Positions 1 through 7,811 of a DNA stretch of 18,837 bases are shown piece by piece. Made by a program: the position numbers and the translations under genes. The first letter of the stretch is position 1; every line of letters starts with the position of its first letter. The notes under the pieces are model-generated. The model saw only the letters and a list, made by a program, of their open reading frames with translations. It did no database searches and was not told where the DNA came from. Where the stretch lies: the NCBI GenBank assembly GCA_903859265.1, contig CAIOLZ010000350.1:1-18837 (forward strand), written 5' to 3'. This DNA comes from an uncultured beta proteobacterium. GTDB lineage: Bacteria > Pseudomonadota > Gammaproteobacteria > Burkholderiales > Burkholderiaceae_C.

Positions 1-446
1 CCTATGTGGGACGCCAGATGCAATTTGATTCGCTGGAGCACGCAGCCGACGCCATGTGGACGATTTCTACTGGCTTTGGCCCGCATACCCCGCAGCAGTG
101 GCTGGAACTCTCGCGCCACATGGTGCGGCCCCTGACGCAAGACGACGATGGGCACGGTGCTGTGCGCCTGCATTACGACCCGGCTATTGCAGTGGCATTC
201 AAGTCCGTCAGTCCCGAGACCGCTGCGCAGGGTGAAGCCACACTTTGGGCCTTGTACGACGCCATCACCGCCCAAACACTGGTCGTGCGCGGTGCCCAGT
301 CGGATTTGCTGTCGTCAGCGACGGCTTTGCAGATGACGCAGCGCGGCCCGAAGGCCCGGCTGGTTGAGTTTGACGGCGTCGGCCATGCGCCCACCCTGAT
401 TGCTGCCGACCAGCTCCATGCGGTGTGCGGCTTTTTATTGGACTGA
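1..446 (+). CDS. alpha/beta hydrolase, C-terminal part (cut by window edge)
   Basis: This is the last 148 or so codons of an alpha/beta hydrolase fold protein; the reading frame is open to the left edge, so the true start and the nucleophile elbow lie outside the window. The visible part contains the cap-like helical region and then the typical end of the fold. That end has a strand followed by RGAQSDLL, whose Asp (codon at 303-305) sits where the catalytic acid is expected, and then VEFDGVGHAP, whose His (codon at 384-386) sits where the catalytic His is expected. The substrate cannot be told from this part. The GTG at 6-8 is internal (a Val codon), not a start. The gene ends 26 bases before the chosen relA start, so the two may be co-transcribed. 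Fold assignment is fairly safe; enzyme class is not. Confidence 0.8.
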   Translation, partial: YVGRQMQFDSLEHAADAMWTISTGFGPHTPQQWLELSRHMVRPLTQDDDGHGAVRLHYDPAIAVAFKSVSPETAAQGEATLWALYDAITAQTLVVRGAQSDLLSSATALQMTQRGPKARLVEFDGVGHAPTLIAADQLHAVCGFLLD

Positions 447-472
447 GCCCAGCGCCACACGGGTTACCCACC

Positions 473-2734
473 ATGAAAAGCATGCAAGCGGATCCTGCGG
501 GGCCCGCGACACCGGGGGTTATTGCGGTTACGGCACAAAGCTTGCCCGAGCAGGCCGGCGCGCTGCAGCGCGCACGCGCGTTTGCCGAACCCCTGCTCAG
601 TCGGGAAAGTCTGGATACCGGTGAGAACATACTCGCGCATGCCGATGCGGTTGCCAGTATCTTGCGTACCATTGGCGGCTCGGAAGCCATGCAGGCAGCC
701 AGCTACCTGATCTACACCTGTGACCACCTGAACAAGCCGCACGAGGTGATTGCCAAGGCCTTCGGCGCGAATTTTGCAGATCTGGCAATGGAGACTACCA
801 AGCTGGTGCGATTGCAACGCATGGCCCGGTTGGCCCAAAACGCGGCCAGCAACGCAGGCTTGCCGGCACCGATGGCGCAGACCGCCGCGTCGCAGACCGA
901 GAGCGTGCGAAAAATGCTGCTGGCGTTTTCGCGCGATTTGCGCGTGGTCATGTTGCGGCTGGCCTCGCGTTTGCAAACACTGCGGTATTTCGCAGCCAGC
1001 AAGTTGCCGGTTCCCGAGGGTTTGGCCAGGGAGTCTTTGCAAGTGTTTGCACCCTTGGCCAACCGCCTGGGAATCTGGGAAATCAAGTGGGAAATGGAAG
1101 ATCTTTCATTCCGCTTTCTGGAGCCCGAGACCTACAAACAGGTCGCACGCCTGCTCGATGAAAAGAGGGTAGAGCGCGAGGCGTCAGTAAGCCAGTTGCG
1201 CGCACAGCTGGCCAGCGATCTGGCCGCGCAGGGCATACGCGCTACCGTGCAGGGGCGGCCCAAACACATCTACAGCATCGTGAAAAAAATGCGTGGCAAG
1301 TCGCTCGGCTTTGAACAGGTGTATGACATCCGAGCGCTGCGTATCATCGTGCCCAACGTGCCGGATTGCTATGCGGCACTCGGCCTGGTGCACAGTCTTT
1401 TTGCACCGCTGACCGAAGAGTTTGACGATTACATCGCGCGGCCCAAAGGCAACGGTTACCAGTCACTGCACACGGTAGTGCGCGATGCAAAAGGGCAGCC
1501 AATTGAAGTGCAGGTGCGTACCCAGGCCATGCACGACCATGCCGAACACGGGGTTGCCGCGCACTGGGCCTACAAAGAGGCCGGCGCCAAGGGCTACGCA
1601 GGAGTCTCGGCCAGCGGCGAATACGACGCCAAGATCGCAGTTCTGCGGCAGTTGTTGGCCTGGGAGCGTGACCTTTCCGGCGCCAATGCCAGCACAGACG
1701 CGCCGGCCGACGCAAAGGACCAGACTGCGGCTTTGCTGGCTGACCGCATTTATGTACTGACCCCGGACGCAGCCATCGTCGAGCTTGTGCAGGGGGCAAC
1801 GGCGGTCGATTTTGCCTATAGCGTGCATACCAGTCTGGGTCACCGTTGCCGGGGGGCCAAGGTGGACGGCGCCATGGTGCCCCTGAATACTCCTCTGAAA
1901 AACGGCCAAACGGTGGAGGTCACGGTGGCCCGCGAAGGAGGTCCGTCGCGCGATTGGCTCAACCCCGATTTGGGATTTCTGGCCAGCCACCGCGCTCGCG
2001 CCAAAGTGCGCGCTTGGTTCAACGCAATGGCGATGGGCGAAACCGTGGCCAGGGGCCGTGAGTCCGTCGAAAAGCTGTTGCAGCGCGAAGGCAAAACATC
2101 GGTCAATCTGGACGAACTCGCGGGCCAACTGGGCTTTGACTCGGCGGACGCCCTGTTCGAGGTGGTCGGCAAGGACGAGTTTTCTTTGCGCAGCATTGAG
2201 ATGGTTCTGCGGCCGCCGGAACCTGTAGCCACGCAGGACGATGTCCCGTTGCTCAAAAAGCCCAGCGCGCCAAATGCTTCGGGCAAAGGCGGCGTCTTGG
2301 TGGTGGGCGTGGATTCCCTGATGACGCAGCTCGCCAAATGCTGCAAGCCAGCGCCGCCGGATTTGATTACCGGCTTTGTGACACGTGGCAAAGGCGTCAG
2401 CGTGCACCGGTCCGATTGCTCCAACCTGCGCAACATGATTCAGCGCAGCGGCGACCGCTGTATCGATGTGACATGGGGCACCAGCCATGGCAAACAGTCC
2501 AATGTCTATCCGGTCGATGTATCGGTTCAGGCGTTCGACCGGCAGGGTTTGCTGCGTGACATATCGGAAGTATTTACCAAGGAAAAAATGAACGTGATCG
2601 GCGTTCAAACCCATTCGGTCAAGGGCGTTGCCTGGATGACTTTTACCGTGGAAGTCACTGAGTCAGGCCGGCTTCAAAAAGTGCTTGGACTGGTCGGTGA
2701 GTTGCCGGGCGTGCGGTCGGCACGACGCCGCTGA
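473..2734 (+). CDS. relA: RelA-type (p)ppGpp synthetase with degenerate hydrolase domain
   Basis: A 753-residue long RSH protein that makes the stringent-response alarmone (p)ppGpp from ATP and GDP/GTP, normally on stalled ribosomes. Domains in order: a pseudo-hydrolase domain (about 40-200), the synthetase (about 235-370), a TGS domain (about 425-487), a conserved-Cys region (C623, C624, C649) and a C-terminal ACT domain (about 680-750). In active hydrolases the core motif reads HDVVEDT; here the aligned stretch is IYTCDHL (residues 80-86), so the metal-binding HD pair is gone. The synthetase carries EFDD (316-319), the acidic ExDD signature of monofunctional RelA, plus GNGYQSLHT. This points to RelA and not bifunctional SpoT. 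I chose the ATG at 473; the ATG at 425 would overlap the hydrolase gene, and 482 is also possible. None has a strong ribosome binding site. It converges with upp, leaving 10 bases between the stops. Confidence 0.95.
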   Translation: MKSMQADPAGPATPGVIAVTAQSLPEQAGALQRARAFAEPLLSRESLDTGENILAHADAVASILRTIGGSEAMQAASYLIYTCDHLNKPHEVIAKAFGANFADLAMETTKLVRLQRMARLAQNAASNAGLPAPMAQTAASQTESVRKMLLAFSRDLRVVMLRLASRLQTLRYFAASKLPVPEGLARESLQVFAPLANRLGIWEIKWEMEDLSFRFLEPETYKQVARLLDEKRVEREASVSQLRAQLASDLAAQGIRATVQGRPKHIYSIVKKMRGKSLGFEQVYDIRALRIIVPNVPDCYAALGLVHSLFAPLTEEFDDYIARPKGNGYQSLHTVVRDAKGQPIEVQVRTQAMHDHAEHGVAAHWAYKEAGAKGYAGVSASGEYDAKIAVLRQLLAWERDLSGANASTDAPADAKDQTAALLADRIYVLTPDAAIVELVQGATAVDFAYSVHTSLGHRCRGAKVDGAMVPLNTPLKNGQTVEVTVAREGGPSRDWLNPDLGFLASHRARAKVRAWFNAMAMGETVARGRESVEKLLQREGKTSVNLDELAGQLGFDSADALFEVVGKDEFSLRSIEMVLRPPEPVATQDDVPLLKKPSAPNASGKGGVLVVGVDSLMTQLAKCCKPAPPDLITGFVTRGKGVSVHRSDCSNLRNMIQRSGDRCIDVTWGTSHGKQSNVYPVDVSVQAFDRQGLLRDISEVFTKEKMNVIGVQTHSVKGVAWMTFTVEVTESGRLQKVLGLVGELPGVRSARRR

Positions 2735-2744
2735 ACCCCACTAT

Positions 2745-3398
2745 TTATTGGGTCCCGAAAATGCGGTCGCCAGCGTCGCCCAGGCCCGGCAGGATATAGC
2801 CGTGGTCATTGAGTTCACGGTCAATGGCGGCCGTAAAAACCGGCACATCCGGGTGTGCCGCATACAGCGCGTTGATGCCTTCCGGACAGGTCAGCAGGCA
2901 CAAAAACTTGATGCTTTTGGGGTTGCAGGCTTTCAGGCGCGTGACCGCGGCGGCGGCCGAGTTGCCCGTGGCCAACATGGGATCAACCACCACAATATCG
3001 CGTTCCTCCATGTTTTTAGGCATCTTGAAGTAGTACTCCACCGCCTGCAGGCTCACCGGGTCGCGGTACAGGCCGATGTGGCCGACGCGGGCACCGGGGA
3101 CCACTGACAACACACCATCCAAAATACCGTTGCCAGCGCGCAGGATCGAGACAAAAACCAGTTTTTTTCCGTCGATCATTTTGGATTTCATGGTTTCCAG
3201 CGGTGTCTCAATGTCAACCTCTTGCAGCGTCATGTCGCGGCAAACCTCGTAGGCCATCAGGCTGCTGAGTTCATTGAGCAGCGTTCTGAAACTGTTCGTG
3301 CTGGCTTCTTTTTTGCGCATCAGGGTCAATTTGTGCTGGACCAGCGGGTGGTCAATCAGGTGCACGTTGGCGCGGGCGGCGGCATTGACAGGGATCAT
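2745..3398 (-). CDS. upp: uracil phosphoribosyltransferase
   Basis: A 217-residue pyrimidine-salvage enzyme that joins uracil and PRPP to give UMP and pyrophosphate in the cytosol. The PRPP-binding loop VVVDPMLATGNS is at 136-147, and the uracil-binding C-terminal stretch YILPGLGDAGDR is at 201-212. SILRAGNG (84-91) is the other conserved active-site segment. The length is close to the usual 208-210 residues, with a few extra at the N-terminus. The start ATG at 3398-3396 is preceded by a good ribosome binding site, AAGGAA on the minus strand (3412-3407), 8 bases upstream. It is transcribed away from yebC out of a shared 115-base region and runs convergently into relA. Identification is secure. 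Confidence 0.97.
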   Translation of the reverse strand: MIPVNAAARANVHLIDHPLVQHKLTLMRKKEASTNSFRTLLNELSSLMAYEVCRDMTLQEVDIETPLETMKSKMIDGKKLVFVSILRAGNGILDGVLSVVPGARVGHIGLYRDPVSLQAVEYYFKMPKNMEERDIVVVDPMLATGNSAAAAVTRLKACNPKSIKFLCLLTCPEGINALYAAHPDVPVFTAAIDRELNDHGYILPGLGDAGDRIFGTQ

Positions 3399-3406
3399 CG
3401 TCGGCT

Positions 3407-3412
3407 TTCCTT
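3407..3412 (-). promoter_or_regulatory. ribosome binding site of upp
   Basis: The minus strand reads AAGGAA here, 8 bases before the upp ATG. It matches the Shine-Dalgarno core and supports the chosen start. Confidence 0.6.
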
Positions 3413-3470
3413 GGTGTGGAGTGTCGGGACAAGGCTGGCCGGGATTGGCCGTCGCACATGCCCTGAAAAG

Positions 3471-3476
3471 TACAAT
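3471..3476 (+). promoter_or_regulatory. candidate -10 element for the yebC operon
   Basis: TACAAT matches the sigma-70 -10 consensus at five of six bases. It lies in the 115-base divergent region between upp and yebC, about 38 bases before the yebC GTG, so transcripts would have a leader of about 30 bases. The best -35-like hexamer, TTGGCC at 3445-3450, is 20 bases upstream, longer than the ideal 17. No clear matching promoter for upp was found on the other strand. The call is inference from position and sequence. Confidence 0.35.
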
Positions 3477-3501
3477 CTCGGGCGTAGCGTAACGAATTTA
3501 T

Positions 3502-3507
3502 AAAGGA
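3502..3507 (+). promoter_or_regulatory. ribosome binding site of yebC
   Basis: AAAGGA lies 6 bases before the GTG at 3514. This decides the start: the GTG gives the family's standard N-terminus MAGHSKWANIQHRKGRQD, and no in-frame ATG lies nearby upstream. Confidence 0.6.
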
Positions 3508-3513
3508 TTTCGC

Positions 3514-4233
3514 GTGGCAGGACACAGCAAATGGGCCAATATTCAGCACCGCAAGGGTCGCCAGGACGAAAAACGGGGCAAAGTCTGGACCCGCATCATC
3601 CGTGAGATCACGGTGGCCGCCCGCGCCGGCGGCGGTGATTTGAGTGCCAACCCGCGTTTGCGCCTCGCGGTAGAAAAGGCCAAGGCTGCCAACATGCCTG
3701 CGGACCGAGTGAAATACAACATCGACAAGGCAACCGGCAACGCAGAAGGCGTGAACTACGAAGAAATCCGTTACGAGGGCTACGGCATCGGCGGCGCGGC
3801 CATCATCGTCGATACGATGACTGACAACCGTGTCCGCACCGTAGCCGTTGTGCGCCATGCCTTTAGCAAAAACGGCGGCAATATGGGTGCGGAGGGTTCG
3901 GTGGCATTCCAGTTCAAGCACTGCGGACAGCTGATTTACGCGCCCGGCACGAGTGAAGACAAAGTCATGGAAGTGGCACTTGACGCCGGAGCCGAAGACG
4001 TGTTGACCGATGACGACGGAGCCATTGAGGTTCTGACGTCCTATGCCGATTTTGAGCGGGTCAAGGCCGCCCTGGAGTCAAACGGACTGGTGGCAGAAAT
4101 TGCCGGGGTCACCATGCGCCCGGAAAACACGATTGAACTCAGTGGTGAAGATGCCCAGCGCATGCAGAAACTGCTCGACATTCTGGAAGACCTGGACGAC
4201 ACCCAAGAGGTGTATCACAACGCGGCGCTGTAA
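3514..4233 (+). CDS. yebC: YebC/PmpR family protein (TACO1 family)
   Basis: A 239-residue cytosolic protein of the YebC/PmpR family. Family members have been described as DNA-binding regulators, and more recently as translation factors that help ribosomes through difficult stretches such as prolines; which role applies here cannot be read from the sequence. The hallmark N-terminus AGHSKWANIQHRKG is complete, followed by ARAGGGDLSANPRLRLAV and the central GYGIGGAAIIVDTMTDNR, both typical. Length matches the usual 240 or so residues. The start is GTG, supported by a ribosome binding site 6 bases upstream and by the family N-terminus. It is the first gene of the plus-strand housekeeping run; purD begins 9 bases after its stop, so the two are almost certainly co-transcribed. 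Confidence 0.95.
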   Translation: MAGHSKWANIQHRKGRQDEKRGKVWTRIIREITVAARAGGGDLSANPRLRLAVEKAKAANMPADRVKYNIDKATGNAEGVNYEEIRYEGYGIGGAAIIVDTMTDNRVRTVAVVRHAFSKNGGNMGAEGSVAFQFKHCGQLIYAPGTSEDKVMEVALDAGAEDVLTDDDGAIEVLTSYADFERVKAALESNGLVAEIAGVTMRPENTIELSGEDAQRMQKLLDILEDLDDTQEVYHNAAL

Positions 4234-4242
4234 AGAAAAATT

Positions 4243-5535
4243 ATGAACATTCTGGTGATTGGTGGAGGAGGGCGTGAGCATGCGCTGGCGTGGAAGCTGG
4301 CCAGCTCGCCCAAGGTGCAAATGGTTTATGTGGCACCCGGCAACGGCGGAACGGCTGCTGACGAACGGATCAAAAATGTTCCAATCACTGACATTTCGAC
4401 ATTGCGACAGTGGGCGCAGGAGCACAAAATCGGCTTGACCGTGGTGGGCCCCGAAGGGCCTTTGGCTGCCGGTGTGGTGGATGAATTCCGCGCCCATGGC
4501 ATGCGCATCTTTGGACCTACCAAAGCCGCTGCGCAATTGGAAAGCTCCAAGGCGTTTTCCAAGGCATTCATGCACCGCCACGGTATCCCGACCGCAGAAT
4601 ACGCGACGTTTTCCGAGCCCGTTGCTGCCCATGCTTATGTCGAAAAGTGGGGCGCTCCAATCGTTGTCAAGGCTGACGGGCTGGCGGCTGGAAAAGGGGT
4701 GGTTGTCGCCATGACACCGCAAGAAGCGCATGCGGCCATCGACTTCATGCTGAGCGACAACCGCAGCGGCGTGAAGCACAACGCAGGTGGCGCGCGGGTT
4801 GTGGTCGAGGAATTTTTGCAGGGTGAAGAAGCCAGTTTCATCGTCATGTGCGACGGCAAAAACGTGCTGGCTCTGGCGACCAGCCAGGATCACAAACGGC
4901 TTGAGGATGGCGATCTGGGTCCTAACACTGGAGGCATGGGCGCCTATTCCCCCGCGCCCGTGGTAACACCGGAAGTACATGCCCGCGCCATGCGTGAAAT
5001 CATTGTGCCGACCATCAAAGGGATGGAAAAAGATGGGATCCCGTTCACCGGTTTTTTGTATGCGGGGTTGATGATTGATTCTCAGGGGCGACCGAAAACG
5101 CTGGAGTTCAACTGCCGCTTGGGAGACCCCGAAACTCAGCCGATCATGATGCGCCTCAAGACGGATTTGGTGGATGTTTTATGGGCTGCAACCGAACCCG
5201 GAGCGCACGGCAAACTCAATGAAATTGAACTTCAATGGGACCGCCGCACGGCACTGGGCGTGGTTCTTGCGGCACCTGGGTATCCCGCTGACCCGCGCAA
5301 GGGCGATGCCATCACCGGCCTTATGCCCGCTACCGAGGATGCTGTGGTGTTCCATGCGGGAACCACGCTGGAGGGCGGTGACCTGCGCACCAGCGGCGGC
5401 CGCGTTTTGTGCGTCACGGCGCTGGCTGATGGTGTGCGCCAGGCCCAGCAACGTGCGTACCAGACGCTCAAGGGCATTCATTTCGATGGCATGCAATACC
5501 GCAGCGACATTGGCTTTAGGGCGGCAAAACAATGA
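4243..5535 (+). CDS. purD: phosphoribosylamine-glycine ligase (GAR synthetase)
   Basis: A 430-residue enzyme of purine synthesis that joins phosphoribosylamine and glycine, using ATP, to give glycinamide ribonucleotide. The N-terminal nucleotide-fold motif GGGGREHAL is at 7-15. The ATP-grasp domain follows, with VKADGLAAGKGV and the acidic VVEEFLQGEEASF. Then come SQDHKRLEDGDLGPNTGGMG and EFNCRLGDPETQ, both near-invariant in PurD. Length is the family's normal 425-430. The ATG follows the yebC stop by 9 bases with only an A-rich stretch as a weak ribosome binding site, suggesting dependence on upstream translation. Its stop overlaps the hemF start as ATGA. Purine genes are often scattered in this group; no other pur gene is nearby. 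Confidence 0.97.
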   Translation: MNILVIGGGGREHALAWKLASSPKVQMVYVAPGNGGTAADERIKNVPITDISTLRQWAQEHKIGLTVVGPEGPLAAGVVDEFRAHGMRIFGPTKAAAQLESSKAFSKAFMHRHGIPTAEYATFSEPVAAHAYVEKWGAPIVVKADGLAAGKGVVVAMTPQEAHAAIDFMLSDNRSGVKHNAGGARVVVEEFLQGEEASFIVMCDGKNVLALATSQDHKRLEDGDLGPNTGGMGAYSPAPVVTPEVHARAMREIIVPTIKGMEKDGIPFTGFLYAGLMIDSQGRPKTLEFNCRLGDPETQPIMMRLKTDLVDVLWAATEPGAHGKLNEIELQWDRRTALGVVLAAPGYPADPRKGDAITGLMPATEDAVVFHAGTTLEGGDLRTSGGRVLCVTALADGVRQAQQRAYQTLKGIHFDGMQYRSDIGFRAAKQ

Positions 5536-6479
5536 CTTTGGATCACAACCACAACAACGACGTCAACAGCGCCAATCCTGCAAATGTGCGCGCCTATTTG
5601 ATGGGACTGCAGCAACGCATTACCAGCGCAGTGGCAAAAATGGATGGCACTGCGTTCCTGACGGATACCTGGGAGAAACCACCCGGAGAAACCCTGCAGG
5701 GCAATGGAATTACCCAAATTCTGGAAAACGGTCCGGTTTTTGAGCGTGCCGGTTGTGGGTTTTCCCATGTGCGTGGCCCCAGGCTGCCGCCGAGCGCGAC
5801 GCAGCATCGCCCGGAGCTTGCGGGTGCGCCGTTTGAGGCGATGGGGGTTTCACTGGTTTTTCACCCGCGCAATCCCTATGTGCCCACGGTGCATTTGAAT
5901 GTGCGGATGCTGGCAGCCAGAACCGATGCCGGCGTCCAGGTCGGCTGGTTTGGCGGTGGCATGGACCTCACCCCGTTCTACGGCTTCGAAGAGGATGCCC
6001 GCCACTTTCACCGTGCCTGCAAACAGGCGCTCGCGCCATTCGGGGATGACAAATACCCCCGTTTCAAAACATGGTGCGATGACTACTTTTACTTGAAGCA
6101 CCGCGGCGAAGCACGTGGCGTTGGCGGCATATTTTTTGATGATTTTTCAGAGTTGGGACAAGACCGCAGTTTCGAAATGTTGCAGGCGGTGGGCGATGCA
6201 TTTAACGCCGCCTACCTCCCGATCGTGGAGCGCCGCAAAGACCTGCCCTATACCCAGCGCGAACGTGATTTCCAGTTGTACCGCCGCGGGCGCTACGTTG
6301 AATTCAATCTGGTCTGGGATCGCGGCACGCATTTTGGATTGCAGTCCGGCGGACGCACCGAGTCGATTCTGCTGTCAATGCCGCCGCTGGCTTCGTGGTC
6401 ATATCAGAACGTACCGCCAGAAGGCTCTGCAGAAAGTGCGCTCTATACGCAATTTCTGCCAAGGCGGGATTGGGTGTGA
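5532..6479 (+). CDS. hemF: oxygen-dependent coproporphyrinogen III oxidase
   Basis: A 315-residue cytosolic haem-pathway enzyme that uses oxygen to decarboxylate two propionates of coproporphyrinogen III to vinyl groups, giving protoporphyrinogen IX. Family-defining stretches are all present: HPRNPYVPTVHLNVR, GGGMDLTPFYGF, KHRGEARGVGGIFFDDF, and the C-terminal RGRYVEFNLVWDRGTHFGL followed by GGRTESILLSMPP. Length is close to the usual 300-310; the extra residues form an Asn/His-rich N-terminal stretch (about residues 4-17) that looks unstructured. The ATG overlaps the purD stop (ATGA), and a GGGCGG-like purine-rich segment lies just upstream. The gene ends in a GTGA overlap with nadD. It marks the organism as able to make haem with oxygen; the anaerobic HemN is not in this window. 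Confidence 0.97.
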   Translation: MTLDHNHNNDVNSANPANVRAYLMGLQQRITSAVAKMDGTAFLTDTWEKPPGETLQGNGITQILENGPVFERAGCGFSHVRGPRLPPSATQHRPELAGAPFEAMGVSLVFHPRNPYVPTVHLNVRMLAARTDAGVQVGWFGGGMDLTPFYGFEEDARHFHRACKQALAPFGDDKYPRFKTWCDDYFYLKHRGEARGVGGIFFDDFSELGQDRSFEMLQAVGDAFNAAYLPIVERRKDLPYTQRERDFQLYRRGRYVEFNLVWDRGTHFGLQSGGRTESILLSMPPLASWSYQNVPPEGSAESALYTQFLPRRDWV

Positions 6480-7105
6480 GTTTGCACAAACCCGAGCAGC
6501 TTCGGGTGGGTGTTTTTGGCGGGGCATTTGATCCTCCGCACCGGGCGCACGTGGCGCTGGCGTTGGCGGCGCAGGAGCAGTTGCAACTCGATCACCTGCA
6601 CATCATTCCCACGGGCTTTGCCTGGCACAAATCGCGCTCATTGACGCCGGCCGAACACCGTGTTGCCATGTGCAAACTGGCCTTTTCGGGTCTGGCCAAA
6701 GCGGTGGTCGATTCCCGCGAAATACGTCGCAGTGGTCCGACTTATACCGCTGACACGCTTGAAGAGTTGCAGCGCGAATATCCACAAGCTCAGTTGTTTC
6801 TGGTTGTCGGGCAAGACCAGTGGCAGAACCTTGCAAGCTGGCACCGAATCGATGAAGTGGTGAAGAACGCTATAATTTGTGTAGCGTCGCGGCCCGATTT
6901 TCCGGATATGTCCGCTGCGCCAGCGGGCGATGGCATTGCCGCAAGCACTGAAATTCCAGTGATGCAGCCCCTTCAAATGCCCGCCATGCCATTGAGTGCC
7001 ACTGCAATCCGCCAGATCGCTGCACAGCATGAAAACCTGTCACCGCTGGTTTTTGATTCCGTTGCACGTTATATTGATCAACATCACCTCTACCAATCCG
7101 CCTGA
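6476..7105 (+). CDS. nadD: nicotinate-nucleotide adenylyltransferase
   Basis: A 209-residue enzyme that transfers AMP from ATP to nicotinate mononucleotide, making deamido-NAD in NAD synthesis. The nucleotidyltransferase motif GGAFDPPHRAH (15-25) contains the HxxH-type ATP site, GQDQWQNLASWH (112-123) is the conserved middle segment, and SATAIRQ (174-180) is the C-terminal phosphate-binding ISSTxIR equivalent. A variable Ala/Met/Pro-rich loop (about 143-172) precedes that motif. I chose the GTG at 6476, which overlaps the hemF stop as GTGA and has an AAGGCGGGA purine stretch (6461-6469) a few bases upstream. Starting at 6395 would place 27 extra codons over the hemF end. The stop shares one base with the rsfS start (TGATG). 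A perfect TATAAT occurs inside at 6871-6876. Confidence 0.95.
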   Translation: MSLHKPEQLRVGVFGGAFDPPHRAHVALALAAQEQLQLDHLHIIPTGFAWHKSRSLTPAEHRVAMCKLAFSGLAKAVVDSREIRRSGPTYTADTLEELQREYPQAQLFLVVGQDQWQNLASWHRIDEVVKNAIICVASRPDFPDMSAAPAGDGIAASTEIPVMQPLQMPAMPLSATAIRQIAAQHENLSPLVFDSVARYIDQHHLYQSA

Positions 7106-7803
7106 TGAACACTTCAACCGTCGCCAAAAAAGATACCCAGAAACTCCAGCGCGCCATCGTCGATGGCCTGGAGGACGTCAAGGCGCAAGACATTGTGGTG
7201 TTCGATACAGAACATTTGTCGGCACTTTTTGAGCGCGTGATCATTGCATCGGGCACCTCCAACCGCCAGACCAAGGCGCTGGCAGCCAGCGTGCGTGACG
7301 CGGTGCGCGAAGCGGGTTTCCCCAAGCCGCGCATCGAGGGTGAAGCCAATGGCGAATGGATTATTGTGGATTGTGCGCAGGCGGTGGTGCACATCATGCA
7401 ACCTAATTTTCGCCAGTATTACCACCTTGAAGAACTGTGGGGCGAGCGTCCTGTGCGCCTGAAACTTGGCGCTGCCAAGCCGGCCGGACTGGTCAAGGCT
7501 TCGGTTGAACCGGCTAAAGAAAAAGCGCCAACTACCTTGAAGCGTTCCAACGCCGCCAAGAAGGGCGTGGCGCAGGCCTTCCCATCCAAAGCCCAAGTCA
7601 AGAAAAATCTGGCGGCAAAGACCGCTGCAAAACCTGCCACCAAGACTGCCGCAAAAACGGGCGCGAAATCGGTGGCAAAGCCCGCCCTGAAGAAGGTCGT
7701 GGTGGCAGCACCGGCTAAGTCCACAGCAAAGCCGGCCACAAAAACATCGGGAAAGTCAGCAGTCCCGTCCAAGAAAACCAAAGCACCGGCCCGTAAAGCC
7801 TGA
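7105..7803 (+). CDS. rsfS: ribosomal silencing factor RsfS with long Lys/Ala-rich tail
   Basis: RsfS binds protein L14 of the large ribosomal subunit, blocks joining to the small subunit and so shuts down translation when nutrients fall. The conserved DUF143 core is at about 12-120: KAQDIVVFDT, ERVIIASGTSNRQTKALA, GEWIIVDC, VVHIMQP and YYHLEELWG. A normal RsfS ends about here (E. coli has 105 residues), but this protein runs on to 232. The extra 110 residues (123-232; DNA 7471-7800) hold 26 Lys and 30 Ala, 2 Arg and only two acidic residues, with AKPATKT present twice (175-181, 208-214). This resembles the disordered tails of histone H1-like proteins. The start overlaps the nadD stop by one base. 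The core call is secure; the tail's role is unknown. Confidence 0.95.
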   Translation: MNTSTVAKKDTQKLQRAIVDGLEDVKAQDIVVFDTEHLSALFERVIIASGTSNRQTKALAASVRDAVREAGFPKPRIEGEANGEWIIVDCAQAVVHIMQPNFRQYYHLEELWGERPVRLKLGAAKPAGLVKASVEPAKEKAPTTLKRSNAAKKGVAQAFPSKAQVKKNLAAKTAAKPATKTAAKTGAKSVAKPALKKVVVAAPAKSTAKPATKTSGKSAVPSKKTKAPARKA

Positions 7804-7811
7804 GTCCGACC

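Noticed and set aside
425..472. Longer relA start at the ATG at 425
   Set aside because: It would overlap the hydrolase gene by 22 bases and add 16 residues with no family character; not excluded outright.
1463..2614. Long open frame of 383 codons on the minus strand
   Set aside because: It lies wholly inside relA, whose product is unmistakable. The antisense product has no recognisable family features and reflects GC-rich third codon positions.
2704..2756. Possible terminator hairpin between relA and upp (GGCGT...ACGCC, and CCCA...TGGG)
   Set aside because: The stems are short or interrupted, and neither is followed by a run of T on either strand.
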